DNA of 39,914 nt from Deltaproteobacteria bacterium (GCA_023265595.1 JAHFSU010000009.1:17135-57048), one strand, 5' to 3'. Counted from the first letter of the stretch, positions 6,837 through 15,120 are shown. Numbers and translations: made by a program. Notes: generated by a model from the sequence alone, not told the origin.

Positions 6837-7520
6837 ATGCTGAAAAATTTTTTTTTAACCATAGGCTTTATTGCGTTGCTTTATTGGCTATTGGCTTATC
6901 AAATTCTTCCAAGATTCTGGCGTGATTTGGAACCGGATCCGAGGTTCAATTCTGAACCGAAAATCACCCATACTAAAGAAGGGATTCCGGGCGATCCGAT
7001 CAATGTGGTTTTGGCCGGCACTCAGGAGGAACTCGTGCAGGCCATGCACAAGGCGGGATGGTTTCCGGCGAATGCGCTGACTTTCAAAACCGCGGCCAAA
7101 ATTGTAAAAAGCGCATTATTCAAAAAACCGTATCCGAAAGCCCCCGTCAGCAACCTCTATTTTTTCGGCCGCAAGGAGGACCTCACCTTTGAGCAACCTG
7201 CGGCGGAAAATATCAAAAAACGGCACCATGTCCGTTTTTGGCAATCCGATACCCGATGGAAAGAGACGAAGCCGGTTTGGCTCGGAGCCGCTACATTTGA
7301 TACAAGCTACGGTTTCAGTCGTTACACCGGCCAGATTTTGCACCATATCGACGCCGATATCGATGCGGAAAGGGGCAAACTCTTTTCTGATCTTGAAAAT
7401 GCAAATGAGATTTTGCTGCGCTATCAAGCAAGCGGCATTGGCCCCACCCTTTCGGGGCGCAACGGCGAAGGCGATCGTTATTACACCGATGGCATGATCG
7501 ATGTCGGCATTTTACGCTGA
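6837..7520 (+). CDS. LssY_C-domain membrane-anchored protein
   Basis: The 227-aa protein has one N-terminal membrane helix (residues 4-24) and then an LssY C-terminal-type domain. Characteristic segments are GDPINVVLAGTQEELVQAMHKAGWFPAN, KAPVSNLYFFGRKEDLTFEQPA, and RHHVRFWQSD followed by PVWLGAATFDTSYGFSRYTGQILHHIDADIDAERGKLFSDL. LssY_C proteins are found next to lipid phosphatases or alone; their biochemical function is not known. The start ATG lies in the second copy of a 10-bp tandem duplication, and no good ribosome binding site is visible. It converges on the PepSY-like gene with 13 bases between stops. Confidence 0.8.
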   Translation: MLKNFFLTIGFIALLYWLLAYQILPRFWRDLEPDPRFNSEPKITHTKEGIPGDPINVVLAGTQEELVQAMHKAGWFPANALTFKTAAKIVKSALFKKPYPKAPVSNLYFFGRKEDLTFEQPAAENIKKRHHVRFWQSDTRWKETKPVWLGAATFDTSYGFSRYTGQILHHIDADIDAERGKLFSDLENANEILLRYQASGIGPTLSGRNGEGDRYYTDGMIDVGILR

Positions 7521-7533
7521 ATGAGGATCCTCT

Positions 7534-7815
7534 TTAGTGAAATTCTTTTTGGATTTTGCCTGTTTTTTTATCGACCTCAAACCAGTTTAAGGTGGCGGTG
7601 TGCCCGTTTTTTATTTCAAAAACATGCACAACCCATGCCGATTGGGAATCGGTTTCATGATCCATTTCAATATGGGCGTTGGGAACTTTTTTTAAATATT
7701 TTTGGACCTCCGGCAACTGACGCACCAAAGCAACCGCTTTTTCCTGTGTCATATCCGCCCCGGAATAAACGACCCAAGAAATCCCGAGACAAAAAAGGAG
7801 AGTAAAAAATTTCAT
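7534..7815 (-). CDS. small secreted PepSY-like protein
   Basis: A 93-aa protein with a signal peptide (MKFFTLLFCLGISWVVYSGA) and a short alpha/beta domain. The mature part, TQEKAVALVRQLPEVQKYLKKVPNAHIEMD followed by WVVHVFEIKNGHTATLNWFEVDKKTGKIQ, has the helix-strand-strand pattern of PepSY/YpeB-like periplasmic inhibitor domains. It is probably periplasmic. There is no clear operon partner. The family is inferred from the pattern of DKKTGKI after a strand pair, so confidence is moderate. Confidence 0.68.
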   Translation of the reverse strand: MKFFTLLFCLGISWVVYSGADMTQEKAVALVRQLPEVQKYLKKVPNAHIEMDHETDSQSAWVVHVFEIKNGHTATLNWFEVDKKTGKIQKEFH

Positions 7816-7878
7816 GATCTAATTATTGCAGAAAGTGGCGCCTGCGCCCGCTTCTGGCGGGGCAGAATTCTGCAACGG

Positions 7879-8292
7879 TTAAAGAACAATGGAATGACTG
7901 TTAGGCCCTGTATAGTATTGAACTTGATGTGCCCATCCTAAAGAGGGAGATTTTCTTCTATCAGCCTCAGTGACTTTTGGTGGCTGGCTAAACTTTGTTT
8001 TACCACAAGATCCGAAAGCGGTCGTTAGCTTTTTCCGATCCACTTCACCGAATAAAGAAGGAACGGCCTTCCTATTTCCAGCTTTATCAACCCGAACTTC
8101 AACGGTGACAAGTTTACGAATCGGTTCGCATTTCAGTAGCTCTCTACTTTTGGCCCAAGCTTTAGCGTTATCATCGACTCCATAAAACCGCCCGTTACCT
8201 GCAAAGGTTGGAACTTCTTCGATACCCAGAAGGTCAACTGAGAACTTATGCAGGTCAACTTTTGTGGAATTTTCTACGCGACCATCTCCCAT
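7879..8292 (-). CDS. hypothetical protein (137 aa)
   Basis: I do not recognise this protein. Start 8292 is fixed by an AAAGGAGA site five bases upstream. The sequence is basic and polar (VDLHKFSVDLLGIEEVPTFAGNGRFYGVDDNAKAWAKSREL, then LVTVEVRVDKAGNRKAVPSLFGEVDRKKLTTAFG). It ends in a Lys/Pro-rich tail (GKTKFSQPPKVTEADRRKSPSLGW). It has no signal peptide and no membrane segment. The good ribosome binding site and a coherent protein composition make it likely to be real. The 230 bases upstream hold a palindromic repeat and no recognisable partner gene. Confidence 0.6.
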   Translation of the reverse strand: MGDGRVENSTKVDLHKFSVDLLGIEEVPTFAGNGRFYGVDDNAKAWAKSRELLKCEPIRKLVTVEVRVDKAGNRKAVPSLFGEVDRKKLTTAFGSCGKTKFSQPPKVTEADRRKSPSLGWAHQVQYYTGPNSHSIVL

Positions 8293-8415
8293 AGAATCTC
8301 CTTTCAACCAATAATTCCCCCACCCCTTTATTAAGCTGGGAGATTTCGCCAGCTATCACTTTGCGTCCCCTAAGGGAACAACAAAGATTGTGCCTGTCGC
8401 CAAAGGGTTCATCTT

Positions 8416-8464
8416 GTCATTCCAGCCCCGTGTCAGAGCACGGGACAGGCTCCGGCGGGAATCC
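8416..8464. repeat. palindromic intergenic repeat
   Basis: Starts GTCATTCC and ends GGGAATCC, enclosing CCCGTG/CACGGG. It is related in form to the repeats at 936-990, 11058-11110 and 31609-31657. It lies between the 7879-8292 gene and the carboxylesterase; I see nothing else in 8293-8526 apart from a weak AACCG/CGGTT hairpin with a T run near 8500-8520. Confidence 0.6.
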
Positions 8465-8526
8465 AAAAGCGCCTTCCTCAACCAGACGGTCTCATTCTCA
8501 AACCGGCATTCGGTTTTTTTGCCTGC

Positions 8527-10251
8527 CTAGGACCCTGGCGCCAAACCCTCATAACCAATTTGGGTATCCCAGAATGTCGTGCACTTATTAAACGGGACAG
8601 CGGTCGTTGTGGAAAGTGTCGGCGAGCAGCCACTCCCGGAACAACCAAACTGTATGTATGTGCCTCCATTGGTAAATAAGGGCCATATCACACCACCGGC
8701 TACGCCAGGATCAAGGTTCTTGGTAAAATTCCCCCAAAAATCCTGCATGGCATTGGCCACAGTCTGTTGTGAAGTATTGAGGGTCTGCAGGAGCACATCC
8801 GGAATGGGCGGTCCCGTATTGACCAGTGGGACACTGTTGAAGAGAAATGCAAGATCATCACCGTGACATGCCGCACTTTGACACGCTAAACAAACCGCAC
8901 CCGTACAACTAGGGTCAGTTGATGTATTCCAGTTTATGTTATCATTGGGGACTTCCGGAAAAATGTAAATAAAAACAGAACTGGATGCCTTGCTCGCAAG
9001 GTATCGCGCCGGACAGCCAAACAGATAATCTGTCTCCACAAGCTGATACTGCGTAATGTTGTTTCCGCCAGAGGTTGGGATGTAGGGTGATGTGGCTAGC
9101 ACCTTGGCCGCATCGGTCGCACCAAACAGGTCGGTAACCTTTTGTTCGTACTCTGTGCTGGACAACGTGGTTGCATTGATATTTTCGGCCACGAAGAGAT
9201 TCCCTTCGCTTTGCACGTTCCCAATAACCGCCGGCATGTTCAGCAGTCCCGCCGATGCCCCTGCAATGGCCTGTCGGACAAGAAAGCTGTCATCGACAAT
9301 CGGAAAGAAGGAACCTGCCGCCGATTGTGCTGTCAAAATGCTTGCAATCGATGCGGACTGCAGGCAGCTTAACGCAGAACCGGCACTTATTCCCGGGCAT
9401 ACTGACGTCAAAAAAGTATTGGTCAAAGTTGTAACAGCCGCACTCCCGGAAGCATTGAGCTTACTTCCCAAAAGATTACTCTGGCTCATGATCGCCCTAA
9501 AATAGGGTGTCGTTGGTCGGCTTGAGGGGATCGATAGCGCATGTGCGGTCACTGAAATAGCCCCTGCGCTCCATCCAAAAAGGGTAACCTTGTCGGGATC
9601 GCCGCCGAAATTGGCAATATTGTCTTGTACCCACTGCATGGCAAGTTGCTGGTCTTTCAGGCCCATGTTGCCACGAATGCCATCGGCGGCATCATACAAA
9701 AAGCCCAATGCACCGAGACGATAGTTGATCGAAACTACCACCACTTTTTCACGCGCGGCCAGCATTTCACCATCCCAGCCATTGATCCCGCTCCCGTGCC
9801 GAACATATTGTCCCCCGTGGATCCAAAACATGACCGGAATATGATTTGAGATTGTGGCAGTCTCCGGTCTCCAGATGTTCAGAGTAAGGCAGTCCTCACT
9901 GGTGCCATTGACCGGTTGGAAAAAGGCAGGAACAGATCCGGACTGGGGACAAATCGGGCTGAATTGGGTGGTATTAATGGTACCTGCGGATTTGGGATAT
10001 GCTTCTGGCGGCATAAAGCGCAAGCCACCGGTCGGTGCCTTGGCATAGGGAATGCCAAGGTAGGCATAAACAATTGCAGTGTTAGATAATGAAACACCTG
10101 CTGACAAGGTTAGGCTTTTGCCACAAACAGGCCCGCTCGTGGTCGCAACGGTCGCTATATTACAAGATGAAGAAGTTGTGCCACAGGCCATGCCGCATAG
10201 AGACAATAAAAAAAGACCTGCTATCTTATACATGAGTTTACCGCTTCTCAT
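8527..10251 (-). CDS. secreted type-B carboxylesterase
   Basis: A 574-aa alpha/beta-hydrolase of the cholinesterase/carboxylesterase family. After a signal peptide (KIAGLFLLSLCGMACG, possibly a weak lipobox) come IVYAYLGIPYAKAPTGGLRFMPP, the EDCLTLNIWRP signature, the oxyanion GGQYVRHGS region and the nucleophile elbow FGWSAGAIS with Ser near residue 228. The catalytic His is probably in CHGDDLAFLF near residue 463. Start 10251 has GAGG six bases upstream; a later ATG at 10233 is possible. The protein has many Ser/Thr and several Cys pairs, typical of exported enzymes. The substrate cannot be told. It is a single-gene unit. Confidence 0.9.
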   Translation of the reverse strand: MRSGKLMYKIAGLFLLSLCGMACGTTSSSCNIATVATTSGPVCGKSLTLSAGVSLSNTAIVYAYLGIPYAKAPTGGLRFMPPEAYPKSAGTINTTQFSPICPQSGSVPAFFQPVNGTSEDCLTLNIWRPETATISNHIPVMFWIHGGQYVRHGSGINGWDGEMLAAREKVVVVSINYRLGALGFLYDAADGIRGNMGLKDQQLAMQWVQDNIANFGGDPDKVTLFGWSAGAISVTAHALSIPSSRPTTPYFRAIMSQSNLLGSKLNASGSAAVTTLTNTFLTSVCPGISAGSALSCLQSASIASILTAQSAAGSFFPIVDDSFLVRQAIAGASAGLLNMPAVIGNVQSEGNLFVAENINATTLSSTEYEQKVTDLFGATDAAKVLATSPYIPTSGGNNITQYQLVETDYLFGCPARYLASKASSSVFIYIFPEVPNDNINWNTSTDPSCTGAVCLACQSAACHGDDLAFLFNSVPLVNTGPPIPDVLLQTLNTSQQTVANAMQDFWGNFTKNLDPGVAGGVIWPLFTNGGTYIQFGCSGSGCSPTLSTTTAVPFNKCTTFWDTQIGYEGLAPGS

Positions 10252-10365
10252 GACAATCCTCGCACATAATGAAAATCCCAATGCATTGTATGATTTCGGG
10301 CCCATTGTAGATGTGAAAATGCACTAAAAGGGGGATTTTGCATTGGCGATGTAAAAATTACAACA

Positions 10366-10653
10366 TTAAACAGGTTTTTTGGGTGCCAGATCACGATGGC
10401 GATTTGTCGTGATAATACTTTTTCCTTCTAACTGCGCTGTCTCTTGTAAAAAAATCTTGAACCCATCGACAGCGGTTACTTCCTGCAAACCGTCCACGTG
10501 CATTTTAAGATTATGAAACATCTCATGTTGTTTGGCTTTGATTTTAGCGTCTTCGAAAGTTTTGGCGGCGACAAAAACATTGATGTGAGATTCAAAGGCA
10601 CCGTCACAAAGAGAGGGATCATAATAACCGCAATGCACAAGAAAGAGTTTCAT
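10366..10653 (-). CDS. DUF1543 domain protein
   Basis: A 95-aa cytoplasmic protein. The start MKLFLVHCGYYDPSLCDGAFESHINVFVAAKTFEDAKIKAKQ and the later LKMHVDGLQEVTAVDGFKIFL match the DUF1543 pattern, a small ferredoxin-like fold of unknown function. Start 10653 has GGAGG six bases upstream. It lies just downstream of the two tRNA genes on the same strand, so read-through from their promoter is possible. Confidence 0.8.
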   Translation of the reverse strand: MKLFLVHCGYYDPSLCDGAFESHINVFVAAKTFEDAKIKAKQHEMFHNLKMHVDGLQEVTAVDGFKIFLQETAQLEGKSIITTNRHRDLAPKKPV

Positions 10654-10684
10654 GGATAACCTCCATTTTTCTTGCAAAAAATTG

Positions 10685-10757
10685 CGTCCCCTACCGGATT
10701 CGAACCGGTGTGTCCGCCGTGAAAGGGCGGTGTCCTAGGCCTCTAGACGAAGGGGAC
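10685..10757 (-). tRNA. tRNA-Glu (UUC)
   Basis: Read on the minus strand, a 7-bp acceptor stem GTCCCCT/AGGGGAC, a D arm, an anticodon loop with TTC in CCCTTTCACGG, and a T arm with GGTTCGAATCC are complete. CCA is not encoded. It lies downstream of tRNA-Lys on the same strand. Confidence 0.95.
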
Positions 10758-10766
10758 GAAAATTTT

Positions 10767-10865
10767 CCCGATACACGATATTCGATACACGAGGAACGAA
10801 ATTTTGCGTCAGCTTTCGCATACCGTGTATCGTATATCGGGACAAATTTTGCTGACGCAAAATTT
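10767..10865. repeat. inverted repeats between the two tRNA genes
   Basis: Two inverted pairs are present. A perfect 15-bp pair AAATTTTGCGTCAGC (10799-10813) and GCTGACGCAAAATTT (10851-10865) flanks the second arm of CCCGATACACGATA (10767-10780), whose near-complement is at 10828-10841. The tRNA-Lys end lies two bases past the right arm. Confidence 0.65.
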
Positions 10866-10866
10866 G

Positions 10867-10939
10867 TGAGGCGCCCGGGGCTCGAACCCGGGACCCTTTC
10901 CTTAAAAGGGAAATGCTCTACCAGCTGAGCTAGCGCCTC
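10867..10939 (-). tRNA. tRNA-Lys (UUU)
   Basis: Minus-strand cloverleaf with acceptor stem GAGGCGC/GCGCCTC, D arm TAGCTCAGCTGGTAGAGC, anticodon TTT in the loop CTTTTAA, and T arm GGGTTCGAGCCC. CCA is not encoded. It is the first gene of a two-tRNA transcript. Confidence 0.95.
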
Positions 10940-10979
10940 TTAATTTAAAAAATTCGGGTAATCAAAAAAGTCGCGGCAC

Positions 10980-11006
10980 AGTATAAAAGGGGCTTATTTA
11001 TGTCAA
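10980..11006 (-). promoter_or_regulatory. promoter of the tRNA-Lys/tRNA-Glu unit
   Basis: Minus-strand TTGACA (11001-11006) and TATACT (10980-10985) are separated by 15 bases, about 40 bases before the tRNA-Lys 5' end. Confidence 0.6.
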
Positions 11007-11042
11007 CATGACTTTAAAAATTTCCCTATCGATAAGCTTTTA

Positions 11043-11132
11043 GGTAGTGGGTCAGTTTGTTATTCCTGCGAAAGCAGGAATCCATGGATCCCCGCTTTCG
11101 CGGGGATGACATCGGCAAACTGTTCCACTACC
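11043..11132. repeat. nested palindromic element upstream of typA
   Basis: Outer arms GGTAGTGG (11043-11050) and CCACTACC (11125-11132), then CAGTTTG/CAAACTG, enclose two hairpins: ATTCCTGC-GAAA-GCAGGAAT and ATCCCCGC-TTTC-GCGGGGAT. The inner block (11058-11110) belongs to the dispersed repeat type seen elsewhere in the window. It ends about 60 bases before the typA start. Confidence 0.75.
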
Positions 11133-11191
11133 ATTTTTTAAAATCTCTTGCATATCTCCTGTATTTCCCGTAGTTGGGGCCCCCATTGTTT

Positions 11192-12994
11192 ATGAAAAGT
11201 GCTCGAAATAAAAATGTCCGTAATATCGCCATCATCGCCCATGTCGATCATGGCAAAACGACGCTGGTCGATTTTATGCTCCGCCAGTCTGGCACCTTTA
11301 GAGTCAATCAGGCTGTCGACGAGCGGGTGATGGATAGCATGGATTTGGAGAGGGAGCGGGGCATTACGATTGCCTCCAAAAATTGTTCGATTGAATGGAA
11401 AGGGGTCAAAATCAACATCATCGACACCCCCGGCCACTCCGATTTCGGCGGTGAAGTGGAGCGCGGCTTGAAAATGGTCGATGGAGCCATTCTGTTGGTC
11501 GACGCCTCGGAGGGGCCTCTCCCCCAAACCCGATTCGTTCTCAAAAAAGCGTTGGAGGCCCGACTTAAAATTGTTGTCCTCATCAACAAAATCGACCGGA
11601 AAGATGCCCGCCCTCAAGAGGTCATCGATGCGATTTACAGCCTCTTCATCGATCTCGATGCCGATGATGCCCAGATCGAATTTCCGATTTTGTACGCCAT
11701 CGGCCGTGAAGGGATCGCTCAAAAAAAATTGAATGAAAAAGGAAAAGACCTCTCCCCTCTTTTTGAAACGATTCTGGAAGAAATCCCGCCGCCGAGTTAT
11801 CATCCCCAAGAGCCCTTTCAAATGTTGGTGACCAATCTCTCCTATTCCGATTATGTCGGCCGCCTTGCGATCGGCCGTGTCTTTAACGGAAGCGCCAAAA
11901 TCAGCGACAATCTGGTTTGCATCGGCAAAGATCAGACACCAAGACCGTTACGTGTCTCCAGTCTGCAAGTTTATGAAGGGATTCGTCTGCAAGAGGCCGA
12001 AAAAGTGGAGCCGGGTGACATCATCATTCTCTCCGGCATTGAAGAGGTCGAAATCGGCGATACAATCTGCACGCTGGAATCGCCCAAAGCTTTGAAGCGG
12101 ATCACGGTGGATGAACCGACCATTTCGATGAAATTCATGATCAACACCTCCCCTTTTTCGGGTCGCGATGGAAAAATCGTCCAGTCCCGAAAAATCATCG
12201 AGCGTTTGCAAAAGGAGACGCTGCACAACGTGGCGCTTCGCGTGGAAATGGGAGAGGGTTCCGAGAGTTTTGTGGTCAAGGGCCGCGGTGAATTTCAGAT
12301 GGCCATTTTGGTTGAAACGATGCGCCGCGAAGGTTTTGAATTGGCGATCGGCCGCCCGCAGGTGATCACAAAAGAAAAAAATGGAGTACAACTGGAGCCG
12401 ATCGAACATCTCTTCATCGATTGCCACGAGGAATTCATCGGCATCATCACCGAAAAACTGGCACTCAGACAAGGGCGGATGATCAACATGGTCAATCACG
12501 GATCGGGCCGCGTGCGGCTCGAGTTTTCAATCCCAAGCCGCGGTTTGATCGGTTATCGGAGCCAATTTTTGACCGACACCCGCGGGATGGGACTGATGAA
12601 TTCCTATCTGCTCGGTTATGAGCCCTATCGAGGCGATGTCAGAGCCCGCACCAGCGGTGCGCTGGTTTGCGATCGGCAGGGGACTTCGGTCGCCTATGCC
12701 CTCTTCCATCTGGAGCCTCGCGGCACCTTGTTTGTTGCGCCGGGAGTTCCCGTCTATGAAGGGATGATCGTCGGCGAACACAACCGTGAAAACGATCTCG
12801 ATGTGAACCCCACTAAAGAGAAAAAACTCTCCAATATGCGAGCCGCCGGAAAAGACGAAAACATTATTTTGAGTCCCGTATTGCCCATAACGCTCGAACG
12901 CGCGATCGAATTTATCAAAGACGATGAACAGATTGAAGTGACCCCCAAAAACATCCGATTGCGTAAAAATATTTTACAGGCTAACCTCCGCTGA
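11192..12994 (+). CDS. typA: translational GTPase TypA/BipA
   Basis: A 600-aa ribosome-binding GTPase of the EF-G superfamily, involved in 50S assembly and stress adaptation. Motifs in order: RNIAIIAHVDHGKTTL (G1), ERGITIASKNC (G2), DTPGHSDFGGEVER (G3), LINKIDR (G4), and the C-terminal SRGLIGYRSQFLTDTRGMG and TNSYLL-like block that is characteristic of TypA. The length is normal. ATG 11192 is chosen; a TTG at 11174 gives only a poor extension. It runs into the DEAD-box gene with two bases between, so the two are co-transcribed. Both act on ribosomes or RNA, which suggests a shared role in ribosome maturation. Confidence 0.97.
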   Translation: MKSARNKNVRNIAIIAHVDHGKTTLVDFMLRQSGTFRVNQAVDERVMDSMDLERERGITIASKNCSIEWKGVKINIIDTPGHSDFGGEVERGLKMVDGAILLVDASEGPLPQTRFVLKKALEARLKIVVLINKIDRKDARPQEVIDAIYSLFIDLDADDAQIEFPILYAIGREGIAQKKLNEKGKDLSPLFETILEEIPPPSYHPQEPFQMLVTNLSYSDYVGRLAIGRVFNGSAKISDNLVCIGKDQTPRPLRVSSLQVYEGIRLQEAEKVEPGDIIILSGIEEVEIGDTICTLESPKALKRITVDEPTISMKFMINTSPFSGRDGKIVQSRKIIERLQKETLHNVALRVEMGEGSESFVVKGRGEFQMAILVETMRREGFELAIGRPQVITKEKNGVQLEPIEHLFIDCHEEFIGIITEKLALRQGRMINMVNHGSGRVRLEFSIPSRGLIGYRSQFLTDTRGMGLMNSYLLGYEPYRGDVRARTSGALVCDRQGTSVAYALFHLEPRGTLFVAPGVPVYEGMIVGEHNRENDLDVNPTKEKKLSNMRAAGKDENIILSPVLPITLERAIEFIKDDEQIEVTPKNIRLRKNILQANLR

Positions 12995-12996
12995 AT

Positions 12997-14196
12997 ATGA
13001 CAACCGACTCTTTTCACAATCTCGGCATTTCACACGAAATTTTGACGATTTTGGATCAGCTTCATTTTAAAACCCCAACCCCGATCCAACATCAATCGAT
13101 CCCGGCGGGGCTGGCAGGGAAAGATATCATCGGCATTGCTCAAACCGGCACTGGCAAAACCTTGGCCTTCGGAATTCCGATGGTACAACGTTTGCAAACC
13201 ATTGCCGGACGCGGGCTTATCTTGCTTCCGACCCGTGAATTGGCGCTGCAGGTCAATGAGATGATCCAAAAAATTGCAAGATCGTTCGGGATTTCGAGCA
13301 CCGTTTTGATCGGCGGCGAATCGATGTTTCATCAAATCAATGCGCTAAGGCGTCGTCCCCGCATTTTGGTAGCCACCCCCGGCCGTCTCATCGATCATAT
13401 GCAACAAAAATTTGTCACATTGGAGGAGGTCAGCATTCTGGTGTTGGACGAAGCCGACCGAATGTTTGATATGGGCTTTGCGCCGCAAATTAATCAGATC
13501 ATTCGACGCCTACCGACCGATCGTCAAACATTGCTTTATTCCGCCACCATGCCCCATGCGATTGTCAACATTGCAACCGCCCACATGAAACTGCCGGTTC
13601 GAGTGGAGGTGGCCCCTTCGGGAACGGCCGCGGAAAATGTGGAACATGAGATTATTGTCGTTGAAAAAGAGGCAAAGCAGCCCTTGTTGGAGACGGTGTT
13701 GCGCGAAAATCAGGGGACCGTGCTCGTTTTCTCGCGAACCAAAATTGGGGCCAGAAAGATTTGCCGCAATCTGAATTTCAAAGGGTATCGGGCGGGAGAA
13801 ATTCATGCCGACCGTTCACAAGCCCAGAGAAAACAGGCATTGGCCGGTTTTAAAAATGGCCGCTATCGGATTTTAGTGGCAACCGACATCGCCGCACGCG
13901 GCATCGATGTCAAAGATATCGCCCTCGTAATCAATTTCGATTTGCCCGACAATTCTGAAGATTATGTCCATCGCATCGGTCGCACCGGCCGCGCCGGCCG
14001 TGAAGGGAAGGCCATCTCGTTTGCAACCCCCGATCAAAAATGGGATGTGAGAGATATCGAAAAATTAATTCGGAAGACTTTAAAGATTGTCTCTCTCCCC
14101 GGCTCTTCGAGTTTTATAGAACACGCCGCTAAACCGGCATCCCGCACCCGAAGCTTTAGGCCAAGACGCGGTTCCCGCTTTCGGAAATTTCGGTAA
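12997..14196 (+). CDS. DEAD-box RNA helicase (RhlE-type)
   Basis: A 399-aa ATP-dependent RNA helicase. Visible motifs are the Q motif region PTPIQHQSIP, AQTGTGKT (I), PTRELALQ (Ia), TPGR (Ib), VLDEADRMFDMGF (II), YSATMP (III), VFSRTK, ATDIAARGIDVK (V) and HRIGRTGRAGREG (VI). The C-terminal tail (about 370-399) is Ser/Arg-rich and basic (SFRPRRGSRFRKFR), typical of RhlE-like proteins that bind RNA non-specifically. It is the second gene of a typA operon, and the two-base spacing implies coupled translation. The exact subfamily (RhlE, DbpA or CsdA) cannot be fixed by eye, but the short tail without a dsRNA-binding module favours RhlE. Confidence 0.94.
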   Translation: MTTDSFHNLGISHEILTILDQLHFKTPTPIQHQSIPAGLAGKDIIGIAQTGTGKTLAFGIPMVQRLQTIAGRGLILLPTRELALQVNEMIQKIARSFGISSTVLIGGESMFHQINALRRRPRILVATPGRLIDHMQQKFVTLEEVSILVLDEADRMFDMGFAPQINQIIRRLPTDRQTLLYSATMPHAIVNIATAHMKLPVRVEVAPSGTAAENVEHEIIVVEKEAKQPLLETVLRENQGTVLVFSRTKIGARKICRNLNFKGYRAGEIHADRSQAQRKQALAGFKNGRYRILVATDIAARGIDVKDIALVINFDLPDNSEDYVHRIGRTGRAGREGKAISFATPDQKWDVRDIEKLIRKTLKIVSLPGSSSFIEHAAKPASRTRSFRPRRGSRFRKFR

Positions 14197-14221
14197 AAAT
14201 CAAGGGGCTGTTTAAAAAGTG

Positions 14222-14599
14222 TCACTTGGTGCCTGGCACCATAGGTTTGGATTGAGGCATCTGCATAAGGATCCAAAATATTTTTTGCAGATAGCAGGAA
14301 TTGATGCGATTTTCGAGACTACGAAGTCTTTCCACACATTGAAGCAATTCTGAATCACCATAACGACTGTTGGATGAAGCACTGGCGCTTTGGCTCGGAT
14401 TGATAATGCCCGCATCGAGCAACGGTTCTTCTGTTTCAGGGAGCGTATCGAGGCAGGCATTCAATTCAAGGGTCAAAACAAATTCACGTTCATGACATAC
14501 TTCTATGGGGGACTGGGAGCACCTTCTTGTGGAACAAGTGGCCGAAGGCGGCACCGGAACGGACCCCCCGCTAATGCGCTTTGCGCTAGCGTTTGCCAT
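14222..14599 (-). CDS. short hypothetical protein next to doxX
   Basis: A 125-aa frame that starts ten bases after the DoxX stop codon. I do not recognise it. Residues 38-125 read like real coding sequence (FVLTLELNACLDTLPETEEPLLDAGIINPSQS, then LLQCVERLRSLENRINSCYLQKIFWILM), while the first 30 residues are Ser/Pro/Cys-rich and less convincing. No ribosome binding site is seen. The last codons and the stop come from a GGTGCC/GGCACC palindrome at 14228-14240, which may mean the original C-terminus was replaced. It may be a gene fragment. Confidence 0.42.
   Translation of the reverse strand: MANASAKRISGGSVPVPPSATCSTRRCSQSPIEVCHEREFVLTLELNACLDTLPETEEPLLDAGIINPSQSASASSNSRYGDSELLQCVERLRSLENRINSCYLQKIFWILMQMPQSKPMVPGTK
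14228..14240. repeat. GGTGCC-T-GGCACC palindrome
   Basis: A perfect 6-bp inverted repeat with a one-base centre, lying just downstream of the helicase gene and overlapping the end of the convergent short gene. It could be a small terminator-like or repeat element. Confidence 0.5.
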
Positions 14600-14609
14600 T
14601 GATTACTTA

Positions 14610-15071
14610 TTACACAATTTTTTCTTTTTTGGAAAGAAAAAAATTGTGAAAAAGATGGTCGAGCGAAAATTGTCCCGGTCCAAACAACAAAACGACCCAT
14701 GAGGCGTAAAGGAATAGAAAAGGGGCCTGTTCAAAAAAAGTGTCCGGATCCCTGAAAAGATTAAAGGTCGCCTCGGCATGGGCCGTAAACAGGGCAGTCA
14801 ATAGAACCACAATTAAAGGGATGGAAACAAGACGGGCAAAAAAACCGACCAACAAAAGCAATCCCCCGATCATTTCAATAGAGCCGACGAGATAGGCGTT
14901 GAATGTGGGGAGCGGTATGCCCAAATCGGTGAAAAACTGGATCGGCTTTTGGATATGGGAAAGTTTTCCGAGGCCGGCCTGAAAAAACTGCCACCCCCAA
15001 TAGAGTCTTAAAATCAGGATAAAAATGCTCTGAAAAAAATTAAGCATTTTGGCCATAAAGCGTTTTCGCAT
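14610..15071 (-). CDS. DoxX family membrane protein
   Basis: A 153-aa inner-membrane protein with four predicted helices. The DoxX pattern is clear: LILRLYWGWQFFQAGLGKL, then GIPLPTFNAYLVGSIEMIGGLLLLVGFFARLVSIPLIVVLLTALFTAH, and a final helix FLFLYASWVVLLFGPGQFSLDHLF. DoxX-type proteins are linked to quinone-dependent redox processes and often sit in bufferin or MNIO loci, but this one is more than 8 kb from the buf operon here. The start could also be ATG 15056. The last codons form an A/T-rich inverted repeat (14613-14648), which may serve as terminator. Confidence 0.88.
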   Translation of the reverse strand: MRKRFMAKMLNFFQSIFILILRLYWGWQFFQAGLGKLSHIQKPIQFFTDLGIPLPTFNAYLVGSIEMIGGLLLLVGFFARLVSIPLIVVLLTALFTAHAEATFNLFRDPDTFFEQAPFLFLYASWVVLLFGPGQFSLDHLFHNFFLSKKEKIV

Positions 15072-15114
15072 ATTTCAAAATGTACTTCAACTTAAATGTT
15101 GACGACAAAGGCGA

Positions 15115-15120
15115 TATAAT
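15115..15120 (+). promoter_or_regulatory. candidate -10 box for the 15147 gene
   Basis: TATAAT lies 26 bases before the start codon. The -35 region is weak (TTAAAT at the right distance), so this is tentative. Confidence 0.4.

Noticed and set aside
8361-8591. Plus-strand 76-aa frame over the repeat at 8416
   Set aside because: It is built from the palindromic repeat and the antisense end of the carboxylesterase, with no ribosome site or protein-like composition.
10710-10928. A 72-aa plus-strand frame ending FVRRPGLEPGTLSLKG
   Set aside because: It runs antisense through both tRNA genes; this wording is a known false product of tRNA-Lys/Glu shadows.
14613-14648. A/T-rich inverted repeat as a mobile-element end
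   Set aside because: It consists of the last DoxX codons and looks like a simple terminator-type hairpin; no transposase or target duplication is seen.
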